Source of the DNA: an uncultured Methylococcaceae bacterium | GTDB lineage: Bacteria; Pseudomonadota; Gammaproteobacteria; Methylococcales; Methylomonadaceae | Assembly: GCA_903938485.1 (NCBI GenBank) | Contig: CAJADF010000039.1 | Span: 1-36,943 of the forward strand | DNA length: 36,943 nucleotides | Direction: 5' to 3' | Part shown: positions 9,301 to 17,157 of the stretch, one piece after another | How positions within the stretch are numbered: position 1 is the stretch's first letter | Layout: each line of letters starts with the position of its first letter | The notes under the pieces: generated by a model | Databases searched by the model: none | The model's input: the letters and a program-made list of their open reading frames with translations, nothing else | Told to the model about the DNA's origin: nothing | Position numbers and translations under genes: made by a program

Positions 9301-11345
9301 ACATTTGATTGTGCATTAGTTAGGGCCGTAGTTGCATTACTCACATTACTATTTGCTGATGTAATGGCTTTTCCGTCACAGATTTGTGCAACACTTGTCG
9401 TGCCTGAATTCGCAAGTGCCGTGTTATCACTTTTTTTGCTGGCTGCAACAACCCAAGATAGATTTAACATGCGGTCGTTACCAACACTTAATATCCGGAA
9501 ACGGTATGGTTTAGGATCGACTGTCATATAAGGATAGGCTGTTCCATTAACTATCGGCGTGTCATTGAAAGCTTCTGGTGTACCGGATGGTGATTCGGTT
9601 ACTTGCCCTGTCGAATTATCTAAAACCCCCCCATTCGTTGGTTGAATATTTTTTGTAGCATCGCCACCGCTACTTACGTTTGTCAAACTACCATTAGGCA
9701 CACCTGGAATGTATGGCCCTTCGCAATAACTAGTTGTGGTATTACAGTTAGGGTCGTAGTAGGGATTGGCAATCTGTCCGTTTTGGATATTGACAAACGG
9801 AGGCCAGAACCAAGGGCCGTAATCCCAGCGTCCAACAGCATTGGCACCCGAGACATCACCTGGATTTTGGTTAGGCATGAATACATGTGGAACCCAAAGG
9901 TCACCGTTTCCATTATATACAGAGGAGATTTTACCGGTATTACCCCAGCGCCAAGTTGGATCCTGAGAATCAAGTTGCGATTTGAAAGCACCATAAAAGT
10001 TCATTACTGGAATACTGTTATTCGGTACAAAGGTTTTTTCTTGAATGACTAAGGGAATGGTATCAGCTAATGCCGGCAAGACATTGATTTGACTAGGATT
10101 ATTTCCAGAAATGTTTGTGCCATTTACAAGATCCTGCTCGGTGGGATCTTGCAATACAAATCCTGCAGCCTCCCCGTTATAAACATTTAAACGGGTCGTT
10201 CCTTCCGCATGATCATGATAGAACATCAGCCGTGCGCTTTGATCATTCGTAAAAAAGTAGGTCATTGCTCCGTCACCTGGATTATTGGTCGCACCTGATA
10301 CTGTACAGGACGGTTTAACTGCACAAGATGCAATAATATTACCACTAGTATCAAACCACATGTCGGGTACATCACGAACAGATTCGCCTTTATTTTTTCC
10401 AGCCTCACCATTTGGTTTTACCCATTGGCGAACGGTACCATCACTGATCCATGGAGTGTTACCACCGTGTAAATGCACAGCAGCACGGTTATCAGTATCA
10501 GTTGCTCCATCGGCACCCATATAGGTGGTATCCACAGGTAGCGCTAGTTTTCCACTCGCACCTGTTGGAAGTTGGTTCACAAATTTGATACGAACCGGTT
10601 GACCTTTTTTAGCTACTATTATTGGGCCGAGATAATGATTGCTTAATGCATCACTACCCGTAGGTGCATTTAGTTGTTTGTAACCGCGTAAGGTGGTTTT
10701 GGGCAGATCGCTATGGAATTGATGTTCATATTCAGACACGGCAATTTCATAGTAATCAGAACCCGGGAAGGTTGTCTTGTCAGCAACCGCTATTGGAAGT
10801 ATTTGATTTAGATTGTTGGGTGCTACTTGTGCCAAGCCTAATGGTGCAAGCGTATCTACAAACTTTCTGATACCTGAATTCAAAAGGGGTGTATCAAATG
10901 TTTCGGTCGAACAAGATAACAAATCAACACCTGGTGAGACAAAAGCCCCTGTAGAGTCAACATTGGGCAGTATTGCGCCCGTTGGAGAAATATTAGATGT
11001 TGCTTTTATTGTTGCTGAGCAACTATGGCCGGCACCATCTTTTATAGTGATCGTATCAGTTGCTAAATATCCAGTACCACCTTGTATATCCATTAAGTAT
11101 TTTGTGGGTACATCGTTGACGTAATCGTAGGTTGTAGCTGCGGCACCTGTGCCTGAGCCACCAGAAACAACCGCTAAAATGGGCGAAGGGCTATTGGCGT
11201 AGTTTGGAACGACACCGAAGTAATCGGGAATATGACCTGGTCCTGGCGGTGGGTTTTGTTGACCAACTCCAGCTAAGCTGCCAACTGCAAAAACGGCTGT
11301 TCCACTGGCAAGTAATATTTGTTGTATTGATTTAGTTAAGTTCAT
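6345..11345 (-). CDS. Giant exported multicopper oxidase (CotA/laccase-like core, MofA-sized)
   Basis: Protein of 1666 residues. It has a Sec-type signal (no twin arginine) and then PPPGPGxIPDYFGVxPN. Copper-site motifs of three-domain multicopper oxidases are present: HLHGG (291-295), YHDH with TRLNVYNG (376-390), HAIHFH (1067-1072) and HCHILGHEENDMM (1174-1186). The type 1 cysteine is C1175 and the axial methionine M1185. The core resembles CotA/bilirubin oxidase, widened from ~510 to ~1190 residues by inserts. It then carries a fibronectin-III-like domain (~1196-1340), one HYDIN-like domain (~1352-1457) and a C-terminal beta domain ending in VDNFVAY. Size and layout recall Leptothrix MofA (Mn oxidation); the substrate cannot be assigned. 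The ATG overlaps the stop of the small secreted gene (ATGA, 11342-11345). The second copy is at 31532-36892. Confidence 0.85.
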   Translation of the reverse strand: MNLTKSIQQILLASGTAVFAVGSLAGVGQQNPPPGPGHIPDYFGVVPNYANSPSPILAVVSGGSGTGAAATTYDYVNDVPTKYLMDIQGGTGYLATDTITIKDGAGHSCSATIKATSNISPTGAILPNVDSTGAFVSPGVDLLSCSTETFDTPLLNSGIRKFVDTLAPLGLAQVAPNNLNQILPIAVADKTTFPGSDYYEIAVSEYEHQFHSDLPKTTLRGYKQLNAPTGSDALSNHYLGPIIVAKKGQPVRIKFVNQLPTGASGKLALPVDTTYMGADGATDTDNRAAVHLHGGNTPWISDGTVRQWVKPNGEAGKNKGESVRDVPDMWFDTSGNIIASCAVKPSCTVSGATNNPGDGAMTYFFTNDQSARLMFYHDHAEGTTRLNVYNGEAAGFVLQDPTEQDLVNGTNISGNNPSQINVLPALADTIPLVIQEKTFVPNNSIPVMNFYGAFKSQLDSQDPTWRWGNTGKISSVYNGNGDLWVPHVFMPNQNPGDVSGANAVGRWDYGPWFWPPFVNIQNGQIANPYYDPNCNTTTSYCEGPYIPGVPNGSLTNVSSGGDATKNIQPTNGGVLDNSTGQVTESPSGTPEAFNDTPIVNGTAYPYMTVDPKPYRFRILSVGNDRMLNLSWVVAASKKSDNTALANSGTTSVAQICDGKAITSANSNVSNATTALTNAQSNVNNAKLASDASPTDITLLADLAIANNALTVANTVLQNAQSNLLNTQAVFGAENCTEVKMLPWNAAQDGITHFPSGWYTKQKAGVTFDGRPSGVFDPATRGPAMIQIGTEGGFLSSPVVIKNQPVNYEYNPKNILIGNVKEHALLLGPAERADVLVDFTHFAGSTLLLYNDSPAPMPAWDLRLDYYTGGFDNTDTGGAFSVVPGYGPNSRTLMQIRVTGTGGTNPVDDTGTINMTDLTTAVQTAFKNSQEPIVVPQSVYSQTYTGLATTFTDALGQDLSRISDTSLTYTPMDPLTKLPVTTGSLKFDLQPKSIIEDWTQNWGRMNALLGVEVPKTTALTAVSIPQAYVDPQTELVKITQNTNMIPISGTATDGTQIWKITHNGVDSHAIHFHLFHVQLVNRVGWDGAMYPPDANELGWKDTVKMHPLSDTIVALRPMTMTNLPFKVPNSHRLLMPNLAPNALVAMDQFNLDPMSGNASDVSNKSINFGWEYLWHCHILGHEENDMMRTISAAQPPEAPSMTTATGQGTNVTVNWTDNSIISNWVTIQRSNTSNFTPGTMTSFNVLTESLINPSTGKVFSKKECDLQSGCLLSYIDTSAPADASVYYRVMANNTVGAGDGKLDTPRNPDGSYGGTLPSELSTLVPGFIGYANVTANSDWSNTASRLIIPVAAVSPAILAFPNTTVNTTSVALTATLSNSGAGLLTINSIATSGAPFARPVGAAGGTCGASLNPGANCTINVTFAPTVAGTVPSGTLTITDNSNNVPNSTQTVSLSGTGTATVVAIPPTIPSVVRDNFNRANANTLGNTWQQNVTLSNAVLRINNNQATANLLFATGYAYSTTVGTENQGAGFTFVTAPINNTALFLKATGTLGGAFGSNQLQNAIRVNYSGGGVTVATTTNGNAINPTYTTVGVATSTGGNLASGNSLLAAVDNTGKVWVWKVVGTTTNLLTPSGVQLPNNALWTSGGGKVGMQLPNGARVDNFVAY

Positions 11346-11623
11346 TGTGCGCCTCTTTTACCGTTACCAGTAGTGTCTGATTGACTCTGAGCATTATTTA
11401 CTACAGAACTTTGATTCTCGAGATTATGCGTCTGTTTTAAACGTAATGCCGCTGCTTTTCGTTGTGAATGAGGTAATGTTTGCCTGCTATTTTGTGACTT
11501 GATTACGTCTGTATTATTGATTTGATTTTCATTGATTGTATTTTTTGCATTAACTGCATTTACACTCGATAACACCATAAGCGTAGTGAAATACAAACCA
11601 AATAAACGAATATTCTTATTCAT
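11342..11623 (-). CDS. Small secreted partner protein of the first multicopper oxidase
   Basis: I do not recognise a named family. It is 93 residues long: an N-terminal signal (MNKNIRLFGLYFTTLMVLSS, likely cleaved near residue 26), then an Asn/Gln-rich mature part. Residues 40-66 contain V-I-K-S-Q-N-S-R-Q and later R-K-A-A-A, and these align without gaps with residues 52-78 of the product of 31218-31535; 11 of 27 positions are identical by my count. Both end in a G-x-G...G-x-Q tail. A strong ribosome-binding site AAGGGG lies at 11631-11636. The gene overlaps the oxidase by 4 nt (ATGA), so the two are translationally coupled. Inferred role: helper, subunit or metal chaperone for the oxidase. 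Confidence 0.8.
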   Translation of the reverse strand: MNKNIRLFGLYFTTLMVLSSVNAVNAKNTINENQINNTDVIKSQNSRQTLPHSQRKAAALRLKQTHNLENQSSVVNNAQSQSDTTGNGKRGAQ

Positions 11624-12306
11624 CAGTTGACCCCTTTATTAATTATTATTGCCTGAAATAGGCGCGATTCTTTTGTTAGGACTGATTATTCAAATCATCA
11701 TGAATAGTAATGTAATGAGAATTTTGTGTTAACAAACAGAATCACTTGGTGTAATGCAGTTAGTAGGCCAAAAATTTAACGCACTGTTTTTTAATGACTT
11801 ATTATTCATACTAATCATTTACATTTATTTCTTTATCGAAATGTGTAATACATTTGATACAAACATTTAGCGTATTGAGTCATACTGTAAATTGTTATGT
11901 GTAACATTTATGTTACATATAACAACAATAATACAAAGTTAATTAAAGTGATAAATTCGAATCTAGATATATAAATTTAATTGAAGTGACTATTTATCAA
12001 TATCTTATTTATAAAAAACGAATGGGTTTTAATCAAAATATAAAAATTTTAGTCTAATTTATTTTCTAGATCATATGTAACGCATACACTACAATTAATA
12101 ATCAGTTGATTTTGTTGTTGAAATAAATTGCCATAAGTTTATGGCGGATTTGATTAGACTTATTATGATTGAATTTAACTTTAGATCTCTGGATTGATTT
12201 GATGAAATAGAGTCGGGATAGAATCTACCTTTGTTATATATCTAATTTATCGTATGCTATTAAGCGAGTGACATTTAATTAAATATAATTATTCAAAACA
12301 AGATAT
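11624..12306. other. Long AT-rich intergenic region between divergent genes
   Basis: 683 nt with no credible open frame. It must hold promoters for the minus-strand small protein/oxidase pair and for the plus-strand lipoprotein gene, but I see no convincing -35/-10 pair. It contains a 34-bp palindrome at 11892-11925 and a smaller one, GCCATAA-gt-TTATGGC, at 12130-12145. The length and dyads suggest complex control. Confidence 0.5.
11892..11925. promoter_or_regulatory. Near-perfect 34-bp inverted repeat, candidate operator
   Basis: Arms TTGTTATGTGTAACA (11892-11906) and TGTTACATATAACAA (11911-11925) are complementary at 14 of 15 positions (one G-T) around the 4-nt spacer TTTA. It lies about 270 bp upstream of the small-protein/oxidase pair and 380 bp upstream of the lipoprotein gene. 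It could bind a dimeric regulator or form a hairpin; there is no following T-tract on either strand. Confidence 0.45.
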
Positions 12307-13263
12307 ATGCGCAGACTTAAAAAGATATTATTAATTATTATTGGTATTGAGTTGTCTGCATGCGGTTTAACAGATGATTATTGTTCGACACCTAATCTTG
12401 AGCAATTATTTCTGAATTACTTATCAGTACAAATTACAACAATTCTAAATAAACAAAATCCAATTAAGGATAAGAAATCTGTAGAGGCTCTAAACGCTAA
12501 GGTCGCAAATTTATTGGCTTTAGTTGATCTTGATATTGATGAAGTAAAAACACTTAATAAAGATACTTCAAAGAGAACAGGGCAATGTACTGCAAATCTT
12601 AAAGTATCTGTGCCTCCTCCCTTATTGGAGGATATTGATGATTATAGATTGAAATTAAAAGAGGGATTGTTTTCTCAATATGCTAAAGAATTGGGTATTG
12701 AAAATAAGGAAAACTCCTTTTCGCAACCTATCAATTATGTCGTAAACGTTTCAGTTAATCCGCAAGAATCGCATGTTAAATATGATAGTTATGCTTGGGA
12801 ACGTTTATTTGCTCAACTGTTTGTTTCAGTAACGGATATACCTGTATTAAATAATTTAAGACCCACCGTTGAGAGAGATATTCAAACATTAAATAAAACT
12901 GAAATAAAAGATACTAAATTCAGTGTTGAAGCTGTAGATATGCCATCTACTGATTTGATCTCAGATAATCGAAATCAAAATAATGCCCCGAGTTTTGATT
13001 GTAATAAAGCTAGCACACCAACAGATAAAATAATATGTGTCACCAATGCGTTAGCTGTATTAGATGTCAAAAATATGGCGCTTTATAAACAGGCAAAGTT
13101 AATTGATTTTAATAAGACTAAATTAATCAGACAAGAATCTATTAAATATAAATATGCTTGCGGTTCAGATGTTGATTGCATCAGTCGAATTTATCAAAAA
13201 ACAATTTCTCTTTATGGTTGTGTTATAAAAAATGCCATTTGCCAAGATGATATTGTGTTTTAG
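12307..13263 (+). CDS. Lipoprotein with C-terminal LprI-like (DUF1311-type) domain
   Basis: Predicted lipoprotein of 318 residues. A basic N-terminus and hydrophobic stretch end in LSAC with the lipidated cysteine at 19. The middle (~30-200) is not recognisable. The last ~90 residues carry FDCNKASTPTDKIICVTNAL, then LDVKNMALYKQA, a Q-E-S segment and further cysteines; this spacing fits the lysozyme-inhibitor LprI-like/DUF1311 family. Known members inhibit lysozyme or have no known role, so a periplasmic/outer-membrane defence or stress function is an inference. The gene ends tail-to-tail with the Sel1 gene: its TAG directly abuts that gene's stop (13264), with no base between them and so no room for a separate terminator. 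Confidence 0.7.
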   Translation: MRRLKKILLIIIGIELSACGLTDDYCSTPNLEQLFLNYLSVQITTILNKQNPIKDKKSVEALNAKVANLLALVDLDIDEVKTLNKDTSKRTGQCTANLKVSVPPPLLEDIDDYRLKLKEGLFSQYAKELGIENKENSFSQPINYVVNVSVNPQESHVKYDSYAWERLFAQLFVSVTDIPVLNNLRPTVERDIQTLNKTEIKDTKFSVEAVDMPSTDLISDNRNQNNAPSFDCNKASTPTDKIICVTNALAVLDVKNMALYKQAKLIDFNKTKLIRQESIKYKYACGSDVDCISRIYQKTISLYGCVIKNAICQDDIVF

Positions 13264-14166
13264 TTAACAATTTGTATAAGAAGAAGTTGCACATTTATGA
13301 CTTAAATCTTTTGCTGTTTGGCGTTGTTGCTCTGTTAGTTGCTTATTAATATTATCAAGCTCTTGAACGGCTTCATTGCTACCATTGTTAACTGCAAGAT
13401 TTAACCAAGCAGCCGCATTTATAAGATCTTTCTCTACACCTTGGCCATTTAAAAAAGCTAAACCAAGCATAAATTGCGCATCTGGATCGCCTTGCAAGGC
13501 CGCGGATAGAAACCATTTTTTTGCTAATTTATAGTCTTGTTCAACACCTTGACCCTTTTTATAAATTAAACCTAGTTTTAGTTGCGCATCTGCATAGTCA
13601 TGTAATGCGGATTGTTGGTACCAATTTAGGGCTTCTTTTTCATCTTGATGAGTACCTAAGCCTAACTCGTACATTTGGGCTAAATTAAATTGCCCATCAG
13701 CATCGTTTAAATCAGCGGCAGTTTGGAAGTGTTGATAGGCTTCTTTGTGATTTTGTATAACACCCTTACCATTTTTATACATTAACCCTAAAACGACATG
13801 GGCTATTGAGTTCTTTTGTTTAGCGGCTTCGATGAGTAAGGGGAGGGCTTTTTGGTAATCACCTGTTTGCGTGGCATGCAACCCTTCTTCTAAATCGTTT
13901 GCCACCACATTATCTTTTAATTTGGCAACCGTGTGGAAAGGTTGATAGGCTTTTTTGTTATTTTTTTTCAACCCCTTACCCTTTTTATACTTTATTCTTA
14001 AACCGACTCGAGTCATTGCGTTTTTATGTTTAATTGCTTTATTGTGTAAGTAAAGTGCTTTCTGGTGATTGCCTTTTTGTGAGGCATGCAAATCTTTTTT
14101 TAAATCGTTTGCCAAGACATTGAGAGATATTGTTAATAAGAAAATGATCGACACTAGATGTTTCAT
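13264..14166 (-). CDS. Secreted Sel1/TPR-like repeat protein with internal duplication
   Basis: Sel1-repeat protein, an alpha-solenoid used for protein-protein contacts. I prefer the ATG at 14166 because the product (300 residues) then opens with a signal peptide (MKHLVSIIFLLTISLNVLA). An in-frame ATG at 14193 would add nine residues, and neither start has a clear ribosome-binding site. Successive Sel1 units show A-x-x-x-L-G-x-M-Y-x-x-G-x-G-V and A-x-x-W-[FY]-x-x-A-A. The first ~70 mature residues are a diverged copy of the next 70 (ANDL...LHAxQxG...QKAL...GKG...AYQxF), matching a 210-bp duplication. The first copy has become lysine-rich and has lost Sel1 consensus residues. Partner unknown. 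Confidence 0.82.
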   Translation of the reverse strand: MKHLVSIIFLLTISLNVLANDLKKDLHASQKGNHQKALYLHNKAIKHKNAMTRVGLRIKYKKGKGLKKNNKKAYQPFHTVAKLKDNVVANDLEEGLHATQTGDYQKALPLLIEAAKQKNSIAHVVLGLMYKNGKGVIQNHKEAYQHFQTAADLNDADGQFNLAQMYELGLGTHQDEKEALNWYQQSALHDYADAQLKLGLIYKKGQGVEQDYKLAKKWFLSAALQGDPDAQFMLGLAFLNGQGVEKDLINAAAWLNLAVNNGSNEAVQELDNINKQLTEQQRQTAKDLSHKCATSSYTNC

Positions 14167-14279
14167 AAAATTAATGACTGAGATTGTGCGCATTGATTAA
14201 GTAGCAAGAGTAAAAACTGATTTATAATAAGCTATCTTACTTATTTAACCAATAAACTGTATTTTCTGGAGTTATTCGC

Positions 14280-14786
14280 ATGACTATTTCAATGTACCAA
14301 GCGTCCATCCCGTCATTTATTCGGATGTTAGATAATTTATTAGTCATTCTTGATAAAGCTCAAGCTCATGCTGAAGCAAAAAACATTAATGAAGCAATTT
14401 TTGTTAACGGACGATTAGCCCCAGACATGTTTCCTTTAAGTAAACAAATTCAAATTGCCACTGATATGGTTAAAGGGTGTGGAGCCCGTTTAGCGGGTAT
14501 TGAGGTGCCTAGTTATGAAGATAACGAAGCAACATTTGCCGACTTAAAAGCTCGCGTAAATAAAACCCAAGTTTTTTTACAAACTCTGACTGCAGAGCAA
14601 ATTGATGGCAGTGAAGAACGCGATATAACGGTAAAATTTGGTAGTCGCTCTTTTAGCTTTTTAGGACAACCGTATTTGTTAGACTTTGTTATCCCGAATT
14701 TCCATTTTCACTTAACTTGCACTTACGCCATTCTGCGTCATAACGGGGTAGATATAGGTAAAATGGATTATATTGGAAATTATTAG
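14280..14786 (+). CDS. DUF1993 family protein
   Basis: Protein of 168 residues matching the DUF1993 family: an N-terminal MTISMYQASIPSFIRMLDNL helix, then RLAPDMFPLSKQIQIATDMV and GCGARLAGI, and the C-terminal FHLTCTYAILRHNGVDIGK stretch, all typical of the group. The fold is probably a DinB-like four-helix bundle. No signal peptide, so cytoplasmic. The ATG at 14280 follows TGGAGTTATTCGC, a reasonable ribosome-binding site. It forms a two-gene unit with the DUF4870 gene, which starts 3 nt after its stop. Molecular function is unknown for the family. Confidence 0.82.
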   Translation: MTISMYQASIPSFIRMLDNLLVILDKAQAHAEAKNINEAIFVNGRLAPDMFPLSKQIQIATDMVKGCGARLAGIEVPSYEDNEATFADLKARVNKTQVFLQTLTAEQIDGSEERDITVKFGSRSFSFLGQPYLLDFVIPNFHFHLTCTYAILRHNGVDIGKMDYIGNY

Positions 14787-14789
14787 GCA

Positions 14790-15128
14790 ATGAACATTAG
14801 GCGAATTAACAGAAATTCAGAGACGGATAAATTAATCGTTGTTTTGACCCATTTAGGTGGGATCTTTTTTGGCTTCGTACCTGCCTTAATTGTTTACTTA
14901 GTCAAAAATGATGGTTGGGTTAAAGATAACGCTAGAAATGCCCTTAATTGGCAATTAACCACTTTGGTTTATTATGCAATTAGTTGGGTGTTAGTCATTG
15001 TATTGATAGGCTTCTTTTTACCTTGGTTAATCGTGGTACTTAATTTGGTCTTTTGTTTAGTAGCGGCAATTCGCTCAAGTAACGGTGAATATTACCGCTA
15101 TCCACTAACTATAGAATTTATCTATTAA
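14790..15128 (+). CDS. DUF4870 family membrane protein
   Basis: Small membrane protein of 112 residues. The start reads SETDKLIVVLTHLGGIFFGF, then VPALIVYLVKNDGWVKDNARNALNWQ, which is the DUF4870 (Tic20-like) signature: a first membrane helix with a His-Leu-Gly motif, a second with P-x-x-x-Y-L-x-K, then a D-x-A-x-x-x-x-N-W-Q loop. Two further membrane helices follow (~60-98). It starts 3 nt after the DUF1993 stop and so is almost certainly co-translated. Converges on hoxW, whose end is 8 nt away. No biochemical role is known. Confidence 0.85.
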   Translation: MNIRRINRNSETDKLIVVLTHLGGIFFGFVPALIVYLVKNDGWVKDNARNALNWQLTTLVYYAISWVLVIVLIGFFLPWLIVVLNLVFCLVAAIRSSNGEYYRYPLTIEFIY

Positions 15129-15136
15129 TAGTTTGC

Positions 15137-15622
15137 TCAGTGCTTATGATTGGATTGCGCTAGCCAATAAGTATAATCCGGGTTTTGCAATAATAGTTCG
15201 GTAAACACACAAGCAACTCGAAAATGTTGCGCTGCTTCACTACTTAAACCTTCACCTAATGCAAACTTTTCTGCTTTGATACTGAGCAGAAAGCACGCAG
15301 GAGGTGTTTGGTGTTTTATCGACTCATAGACATCTAAAACCGCGGAGGGACTCATGGTATGTGTGGTATAACTCTTATCTTTATTAGCACTAAGTTTTGC
15401 AAAATTATAGGCTTGTTCACAAGATATGGACGCATCCACAAACATGACCAATGCTCTGTTTTCTAAATCCAGTGCATGTTCAATTTGTAATTGAAAGTCA
15501 CATAAAATATCGATTTGATTTAAGTCACAATGTTGCTCAATATACTCAAGTAATAATGGCCCTAAAGCATCATCTCCACGACTTAAATTCCCGTAGCCAA
15601 AAATAAGAATAGGTTTAAGCAC
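15137..15622 (-). CDS. hoxW: Hydrogenase maturation protease HoxW
   Basis: Endopeptidase of 161 residues in the HyaD/HybD/HoxW family, which removes the C-terminal extension of the [NiFe] large subunit once nickel is inserted. The N-terminal motif is GYGNLSRGDDALGP (9-22), with an acidic residue of the DD pair at 17-18 expected to read nickel occupancy. The second conserved acidic region includes D63 (FVDASIS), and HTMSP follows in the middle as in this family. It overlaps hoxH by 8 nt (15615-15622) and is the last gene of the hox operon. Its predicted substrate is the 36-residue tail of the adjacent HoxH. Assignment from motif plus context is strong. Confidence 0.88.
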   Translation of the reverse strand: MLKPILIFGYGNLSRGDDALGPLLLEYIEQHCDLNQIDILCDFQLQIEHALDLENRALVMFVDASISCEQAYNFAKLSANKDKSYTTHTMSPSAVLDVYESIKHQTPPACFLLSIKAEKFALGEGLSSEAAQHFRVACVFTELLLQNPDYTYWLAQSNHKH

Positions 15623-17117
15623 TAGCTACTCGATTAATATGACCATCGCTACCTTTGACCAACTTATCAATTAACTGACCGTCTGCGTTTATCAACTCCA
15701 GTTGCAAGGGCATTTTACCCATGGCATGAGTAGCACAAGACAAACAAGGATCATAAGCTCTAATAGCGACTTCTAAATTATTTAATAAAGGTTCGGTTAG
15801 TTCCTGACCCGATAAATATTCAGCGGCCACTTGTCTTACAGATTCGTTCATTGCCATATTGTTACTGGTTGTTGAAACGATTAAATTAGCCTTAGTGACT
15901 ATGTCGTTTTCATCCACTTGATAATGATGAAATAAGGTGCCTCTAGGCGCTTCAATAACCCCAACACCTTCATAACGCTTTTCACCTCTAGCGACCAAGT
16001 CATTGCTCATAATGTCAGAATCGTTTAACAGGGTTTTAATGCTTTCGGCGCAATGTAAGAGTTCAATTAAACGCGCCCAATGAAAAGCTAATGTACTGTG
16101 CACCATAGCGGAGTTGCCGTGGGCTTTAAATTCTACCCTCGCAGTTTCTGCTAAAGGTGTATCAATATAATCGCAGTTATTTACCCGAGCTAAGGGGCCA
16201 ACACGATACCAGCCATTTTCTTTACCTTCAGACAACAGGTAAGGGAATTTCATATAAGACCAAGACCGGACTTCTTCATGAATATAATCGTTATATTTAC
16301 AATAATCGACATGATCAATAATGGTTTCACCCTTAGCATTTTTAGCGCGAATGCCGCCATGATAAAGTTCTAACGCGCCATCGGGTTTAGTTAAACCTAA
16401 ATAATTAGTTTTTATGGTCGCAAAATCATCATAGTAGGGGAGGTTGGAGCAATGTACATTTTTAATTAAATCAACAGAAGCCGCCGACCAACTGATGATT
16501 TGTTCGATATCTTTTAATAAATAATCACGTTCTGCTTTATCTAACGATTTATTCATGCCACCAGGAATAGCGCCAGTACCATGTACGCGTTTACCAGACA
16601 CCATACGGATCACTTCTTGACCATACTTGCGTAACATAACGCCTTGTACCGCTAAATCCGGATAAGCATCAATCACGGCAATAATAGAGCGTTTGCTAAT
16701 GTCGCTTTCAAAGCCAAAAAGTAAATCGGGGCTGGATAAATGAAAAAAGTGCAAAGCATGGGATTGTAATACTTGCCCAAAATGTAATAAGCGGCGCAGT
16801 TTATCAGCGGCAACCGGAAGATTAGCTGGATCAATTCCCACCAACTGATCAATCGCTTTTGCAGCAGCAAGATGATGACTGACTGGGCAAATGCCACATA
16901 AGCGTTGCACTAAGACCGGTAGTTCCCAATAGGGTCGACCTTGAATAAAACGTTCAAAGCCTCTAAATTCAACAATATGTAAGCGAGCTTGTTTAACCTT
17001 ATTGTCTTGATCCAAGAGCAGCGTAACTTTTCCGTGTCCCTCTACGCGAGAAACAGGTTCTACCACTACGCGTTTAAGGTTTTCTTGGTTTTCAGCAGTT
17101 TCTAAATGTTCGTACAT
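15615..17117 (-). CDS. hoxH: NAD-reducing [NiFe] hydrogenase large subunit HoxH
   Basis: Catalytic subunit of 500 residues of a group 3d (bidirectional, NAD-linked) hydrogenase. Ni-Fe ligands are in RLCGIC (72-77: C74, C77) and DPCLSCATH (456-464: C458, C461). The upstream RVEGHG motif (24-29) is also intact. The precursor extends 36 residues beyond H464, the expected cleavage site for HoxW. It oxidises H2, or forms it, at the active site, passing electrons through HoxY to the HoxFU diaphorase. AGAGAA precedes the ATG as ribosome-binding site. It lies 40 nt downstream of hoxY. No residue of the active-site motifs is missing. Confidence 0.95.
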   Translation of the reverse strand: MYEHLETAENQENLKRVVVEPVSRVEGHGKVTLLLDQDNKVKQARLHIVEFRGFERFIQGRPYWELPVLVQRLCGICPVSHHLAAAKAIDQLVGIDPANLPVAADKLRRLLHFGQVLQSHALHFFHLSSPDLLFGFESDISKRSIIAVIDAYPDLAVQGVMLRKYGQEVIRMVSGKRVHGTGAIPGGMNKSLDKAERDYLLKDIEQIISWSAASVDLIKNVHCSNLPYYDDFATIKTNYLGLTKPDGALELYHGGIRAKNAKGETIIDHVDYCKYNDYIHEEVRSWSYMKFPYLLSEGKENGWYRVGPLARVNNCDYIDTPLAETARVEFKAHGNSAMVHSTLAFHWARLIELLHCAESIKTLLNDSDIMSNDLVARGEKRYEGVGVIEAPRGTLFHHYQVDENDIVTKANLIVSTTSNNMAMNESVRQVAAEYLSGQELTEPLLNNLEVAIRAYDPCLSCATHAMGKMPLQLELINADGQLIDKLVKGSDGHINRVASA

Positions 17118-17157
17118 AATTTTCTCTAATGTGATTTAGTACAACAAGACGCGTTTA

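Noticed and set aside
11257-11345. Twin-arginine export signal on the multicopper oxidases
   Set aside because: Neither N-terminus has an RR pair; both look like Sec signals.
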